Below, piece after piece: positions 12,842 to 15,227 of a DNA stretch of 15,227 nt; position 1 is the first letter of the stretch, and every line of letters starts with the position of its first letter. A model generated the notes under the pieces. It was given only the letters and a program-made list of their open reading frames with translations. It searched no databases and was not told where the DNA came from. Position numbers and translations under genes: made by a program. This DNA comes from an uncultured Candidatus Saccharibacteria bacterium (lineage in GTDB: Bacteria; Patescibacteria; Saccharimonadia; Saccharimonadales; UBA5946). Where the stretch lies: the NCBI GenBank assembly GCA_946886435.1, contig CAMPIR010000013.1, positions 1-15,227 of the forward strand, read 5' to 3'.

Positions 12842-14320
12842 TCACTCCCTTTTCGTGATTTCTGCCAGCAATGCTGGCATGACCATGTGTGGATAGTTCT
12901 TGAGTATTCGCAGGTTGCCCTCGACTATTCGCCGAAGACGCTTGTCGTTGGAGCTCATCACCTCTTTCAGGGTATCATGGATGATCCACTGTGACGTGTC
13001 GTAGCGCAGCAGATCTGCCTTCGGTTCGTTCGTCATGGTGCCGATGTGGTTGAGCGTCATCACCGCAAGATGAAGCGCCGGGTGAGCAATCTCGATCCGA
13101 CGGTGGTCGGAGCGTCGTTGCTGGCTGGACGAAAAGATAACGTCCAGTCCCGTCTGGCAGATGTGCTTGACGAGTCGTACCAGTGCGGCATTCCGGGCTC
13201 GTTTGGTGCGATCTGCACGTTGGAGCTGACTTGGCAATGAGCGCTTCACCGCGGTCGGCATGTTCGCGCCCGGCTTCCAGGACTTCTGTTGCGTCCAAGT
13301 AAGCAAACTCTCGAGAATGATGTGGTAGAAAACGCTATCCGCCGCATCTTCTGTGACTTTCGAATCGGTTCGCTCCACATTCGCGCAGTAAAACGGCGCA
13401 AAAACCTCTTCTGCGGCATCACTCAGCCCAAAACCGGCCGCAGCCTCGTCGCGTCGAGCAACGAACGTCAGCGCTCGCTCCAGAGCGTCGACGCTGCGGA
13501 GACAGGCGGCTCGTCGTGCAACTCCTCCATACACCATCCAGCGACGACGTGGTTGTGCCATGCTGGCGGAGTAGATATCGAACCGCGGCTTACTCAGGCC
13601 TGGGAGCGGATACTTACGCCCCATGTACGGATCGACTACCACCCACTCTTGATCGACTTTGATCAGTAGCGCATGATGGGCCTGAATCTCCACGAATCTC
13701 ACCAAGACGCTCAACGCGCTTTCGTGCAGCGTTTCGAGCTTTCGTATGGTCCGTCCGATTCCCGGTACCTCTCGATGTGGCTCGAGCTCTGCGATCATCT
13801 TCCTGGTCAGTTGCTCGAGCAGCTCTTCGTTGTACTGGTCAAACTGGGTAATAGCGTCCACCATGAGGTGCTCGGCGCCGGTTGCTCGGGCAAAGCCGAT
13901 CAGCATCTGCGTCAGACCGAGACAGTTCGGCTGCACGTTGCCGCGCGACCAACTACCATACTCGGCTGGCGAGACACGCGAAACATCATTGTCCTGGTCT
14001 ACCTTGTCCCGGTGGATGCGGCACCACTCGTGAGTGGTGAGTCGCGACATCAACATGTTGAGCGTGAAGTGCTTCTCGAGATAGTCCATCTCCGACCAGC
14101 GCTCGGCTCGCCTCCTGATCTTGTACGGAAGGTTTGTGAACGCACGGTCGGCGAGGCGCTCACCGAGATAAATCATCTCGGCGGTTTCTTGTTGGGTCGT
14201 GTTCGGGATGCGCGGCGCCGAGGCGAGTAGCTCGCGATAGCGCGGGGTTCGAAGAGCGTGAACTCTCGAAGCCCCACAGCCACGCGTAAACGCGAGTTCA
14301 AGCAGGCTTTCGAGAGCCAT
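12842..14320 (-). CDS. transglutaminase-like superfamily protein (492 residues)
   Basis: The middle of the protein has the sequence signature of the transglutaminase/papain-like fold. Cys133 lies in NVQPNCLGLTQMLIGFARAT, at the start of a helix and followed by a Gly-containing turn (ATGAEHLMV). His216 lies in IQAHHALLIKVDQEWVVVDP with Asp230 fourteen residues on, the usual Cys-His-Asp order and spacing. Such enzymes act as cysteine proteases, peptide ligases or cross-linkers; the substrate here is unknown. The N-terminal 120 residues are charged and helical (RRRAERWSEMDYLEKHF), and the C-terminal 250 are Arg-rich and helical with no recognised domain. No signal peptide, so it is cytoplasmic. 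AGGAGG lies 7 nt before the ATG. It is expressed from its own promoter together with the 73-codon gene. Confidence 0.72.
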   Translation of the reverse strand: MALESLLELAFTRGCGASRVHALRTPRYRELLASAPRIPNTTQQETAEMIYLGERLADRAFTNLPYKIRRRAERWSEMDYLEKHFTLNMLMSRLTTHEWCRIHRDKVDQDNDVSRVSPAEYGSWSRGNVQPNCLGLTQMLIGFARATGAEHLMVDAITQFDQYNEELLEQLTRKMIAELEPHREVPGIGRTIRKLETLHESALSVLVRFVEIQAHHALLIKVDQEWVVVDPYMGRKYPLPGLSKPRFDIYSASMAQPRRRWMVYGGVARRAACLRSVDALERALTFVARRDEAAAGFGLSDAAEEVFAPFYCANVERTDSKVTEDAADSVFYHIILESLLTWTQQKSWKPGANMPTAVKRSLPSQLQRADRTKRARNAALVRLVKHICQTGLDVIFSSSQQRRSDHRRIEIAHPALHLAVMTLNHIGTMTNEPKADLLRYDTSQWIIHDTLKEVMSSNDKRLRRIVEGNLRILKNYPHMVMPALLAEITKRE

Positions 14321-14363
14321 AAGGAATCCTCCTAGTTGTGTAGGTACGCCACTCTTAATGTTA

Positions 14364-14392
14364 TTTATACTATATTTTTAGATTATTATCAA
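14364..14392 (-). promoter_or_regulatory. promoter of the transglutaminase-like operon
   Basis: Minus strand TTGATA (14387-14392), 17-nt spacer, TATAAA (14364-14369). The start would be near 14357, with a leader of about 37 nt containing the AGGAGG site. Confidence 0.7.
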
Positions 14393-14414
14393 TATCCGAC
14401 CACTGTTCGTGGTA

Positions 14415-14447
14415 AACAAAACCCTCGCCGGTGAGAGCGAGGGTTTT
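14415..14447. terminator. terminator after the basic microprotein gene
   Basis: ACCCTCGC (14421-14428) pairs with GCGAGGGT (14437-14444), extended by AAA/TTT to 11 bp, with an 8-nt loop. On the minus strand it is followed by TTTTGTTT. It sits 8 nt past the stop at 14455 and insulates the operon to its left. A T-run on the other side means it could also work on the plus strand. Confidence 0.85.
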
Positions 14448-14454
14448 TACCGAT

Positions 14455-14544
14455 TTAGCGGTTGTTGCGGCGCTTTTCGATCTTGAGTTTCTTCTTGAGA
14501 GCTCGTTTTCGAGACGCACCATGCCAGTTTTTATGCTTGGCCAT
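14455..14544 (-). CDS. 29-residue highly basic microprotein, possibly ribosome-associated
   Basis: The ATG at 14544 opens a short frame, MAKHKNWHGASRKRALKKKL then KIEKRRNNR, with 14 Lys/Arg and a single acidic residue. The composition and length are those of tiny ribosomal or RNA-binding proteins (Thx and the AURKAIP1/COX24-type bacterial microproteins are known examples), but I cannot align it convincingly to either. A GGAA about 5 nt upstream is a weak ribosome site. An extended -10 promoter lies about 30 nt upstream and a textbook terminator 8 nt downstream, so the gene is neatly bounded, which argues strongly that it is real despite its size. Confidence 0.75.
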   Translation of the reverse strand: MAKHKNWHGASRKRALKKKLKIEKRRNNR

Positions 14545-14573
14545 GGGGTTCCAATCTGTTATTTGCTCGTACT

Positions 14574-14582
14574 AGTGTACCA
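14574..14582 (-). promoter_or_regulatory. extended -10 promoter of the microprotein gene
   Basis: Minus strand TGG followed directly by TACACT (14574-14579). No -35 is evident. The start near 14567 gives a leader of about 23 nt. Confidence 0.4.
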
Positions 14583-14589
14583 CGGATGA

Positions 14590-14745
14590 CTATTTCTCGA
14601 CGCGACGGAATGGTTTTACCTGGCGAGCCTTTAAAAACGCACGCATACGCTCTGCGAGGATCCGGTCGAGTTTGACGGGCTGGCTCTGAGCGCGCGGCGT
14701 TTCGAGATACTGTAGCCATGGGTAACTGTTAAGAGATTCATTCAT
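14590..14745 (-). CDS. uncharacterised 51-residue protein
   Basis: I do not recognise this protein. It begins MNESLNSYPWLQYLETPRAQ and continues with a basic, probably helical segment (KLDRILAERMRAFLKARQVK) ending FRRVEK. It has no membrane helix. The ATG at 14745 is chosen because AGGGAG lies 8 nt upstream; the frame stays open upstream to another ATG at 14853, but that has no ribosome site. It lies 45 nt before the basic microprotein gene in the same direction. An extended -10 promoter at 14932-14940 would give it a leader of about 180 nt. Confidence 0.6.
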   Translation of the reverse strand: MNESLNSYPWLQYLETPRAQSQPVKLDRILAERMRAFLKARQVKPFRRVEK

Positions 14746-14931
14746 ACGGTTTGCTCCCTGTTCATTGAAGTTTGAAAAAGCAACTAAACGTAGGCGATTA
14801 GCTGCAACGGGATTTGGGTATGAAGCTTGCCGATAGACTGTACCCACCGTCATGGGAGAGATCGTGACGCCAAACTGGTTGTATGAATATGAGGCGCACA
14901 GGGACCGGAGTTTGATTGCCTAGTGTTTATG

Positions 14932-14940
14932 ATTATAGCA
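14932..14940 (-). promoter_or_regulatory. extended -10 promoter upstream of the 51-codon gene
   Basis: Minus strand TGC followed directly by TATAAT (14932-14937), a perfect extended -10; the -35 (CAAACA, 14954-14959) is weak. The start would be near 14925. It also lies just after the stop of the GPGGG-repeat gene. Apart from this the 14746-15011 gap shows no gene or clear structure. Confidence 0.5.
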
Positions 14941-15011
14941 CCTCTTAATCACCTGTTTGGGGCGCTACGAGTTAGTTGAGAGGTGAAAAATAACTTTCAG
15001 TGGCCTTTCGG

Positions 15012-15227
15012 TTAAGTGATATACCGTCTTAGTATTTCGTAGTAAGTAAGCATTCCACGTTTTTGTAATTCAATTAATAATATGTGCTTCGGGGGCTGAT
15101 TACTTCTGTAGGGTCGGCTGGATCGACCGGTATACATGCCGCCTCCAGGGCCGGTGTAAAGCCCACCTCCGGGACCGGTATACATGCCGCCTCCAGGGCC
15201 GGTGTAAAGCCCACCTCCGGGACCGGT
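15012..15227 (-). CDS. C-terminal 71 residues of a GPGGG octapeptide-repeat protein (partial)
   Basis: The minus-strand frame is open from the window edge to TAA at 15012-15014. The visible part starts with four octapeptides of the form TGPGGG(L/M)Y, alternating Leu and Met, then a C-terminal domain of about 39 residues: TGRSSRPYRSNQPPKHILL followed by IELQKRGMLTYYEILRRYIT. The tail looks like one or two short helices with an 'RGM' turn. From memory, unrelated bacteria have short proteins ending in similar GPGGG repeats plus a PYRSNxPP...RGM tail, so this may be a widespread but poorly studied family; I cannot verify that here. The N-terminus and any ribosome site are outside the window. Confidence 0.75.
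   Translation of the reverse strand, partial: TGPGGGLYTGPGGGMYTGPGGGLYTGPGGGMYTGRSSRPYRSNQPPKHILLIELQKRGMLTYYEILRRYIT
15126..15227. repeat. 48-bp tandem repeat (two exact copies plus 6 bp)
   Basis: Positions 15126-15173 and 15174-15221 are identical and a third copy begins at 15222. Each unit holds two 24-bp sub-repeats coding TGPGGGMY and TGPGGGLY. The sub-repeats differ from each other while the 48-bp units do not, which points to recent expansion of the longer unit. The array continues past the window edge. Confidence 0.95.

Noticed and set aside
14746..14853. N-terminal extension of the 51-residue protein
   Set aside because: No ribosome site before the ATG at 14853, while the ATG at 14745 has AGGGAG at good spacing.
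1..15227. Alternative genetic code with TGA as Gly or Trp
   Set aside because: TGA closes well-bounded genes (for example at 3496 and 12842), and conserved Gly and Trp positions use standard codons.
15126..15227. CRISPR array
   Set aside because: The repeats are directly adjacent without unique spacers and stay in frame within a coding sequence.

Overview
This window is bacterial, with dense coding, standard stop usage (TAA, TAG and TGA all end genes) and about half G+C. It carries divergent but complete core genes (topA, dprA, pth, der, an RsuA/RluB-type pseudouridine synthase) mixed with many small proteins I cannot name. That mix suggests a reduced-genome lineage of the Patescibacteria/CPR type, for example Saccharibacteria. 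This placement is inference: no rRNA or ribosomal protein marker is present. TGA acts as a normal stop, so the code-25 lineages (Absconditabacteria, Gracilibacteria) are unlikely.

Layout, left to right. Positions 1-2392 hold the 5' part of topA (minus), a 71-codon plus-strand gene with a strong promoter, and dprA (minus). Positions 2413-2839 look like a stand-alone non-coding RNA gene: extended -10 promoter, several long stems, a 3' pseudoknot and an intrinsic terminator. Positions 2953-3496 hold two tandem, apparently paralogous two-helix membrane proteins. A bidirectional hairpin separates these from the der-pth operon (minus). Der and a 93-codon plus-strand gene fire from divergent promoters whose -35 boxes overlap. 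Positions 5827-9222 are a minus-strand histidine kinase / response regulator / pseudouridine synthase cluster, with proline-rich tails on both signalling proteins. Positions 9323-9882 hold a small gene preceded by a long leader with a terminator-like hairpin. Positions 9883-11616 are a second two-component pair (receiver-only regulator, then sensor kinase). Positions 11743-12516 carry two envelope proteins on the plus strand: a two-helix membrane protein and a membrane-anchored low-complexity protein. Positions 12614-14320 are a two-gene minus-strand operon coding a transglutaminase-like Cys-His-Asp protein and a 73-residue partner. The right end has a 29-residue very basic microprotein, a 51-residue protein and the end of a protein built from Gly/Pro-rich octapeptide repeats with an exact 48-bp DNA period.

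The most interesting points are the unassigned structured RNA at 2448-2839, the transglutaminase-like operon, the recurring spacing of -10 boxes 7-9 nt before start codons (leaderless mRNAs), the tandem membrane paralogs, and the GPGGG-repeat protein. I saw no tRNA, rRNA, CRISPR array, transposase or integrase.
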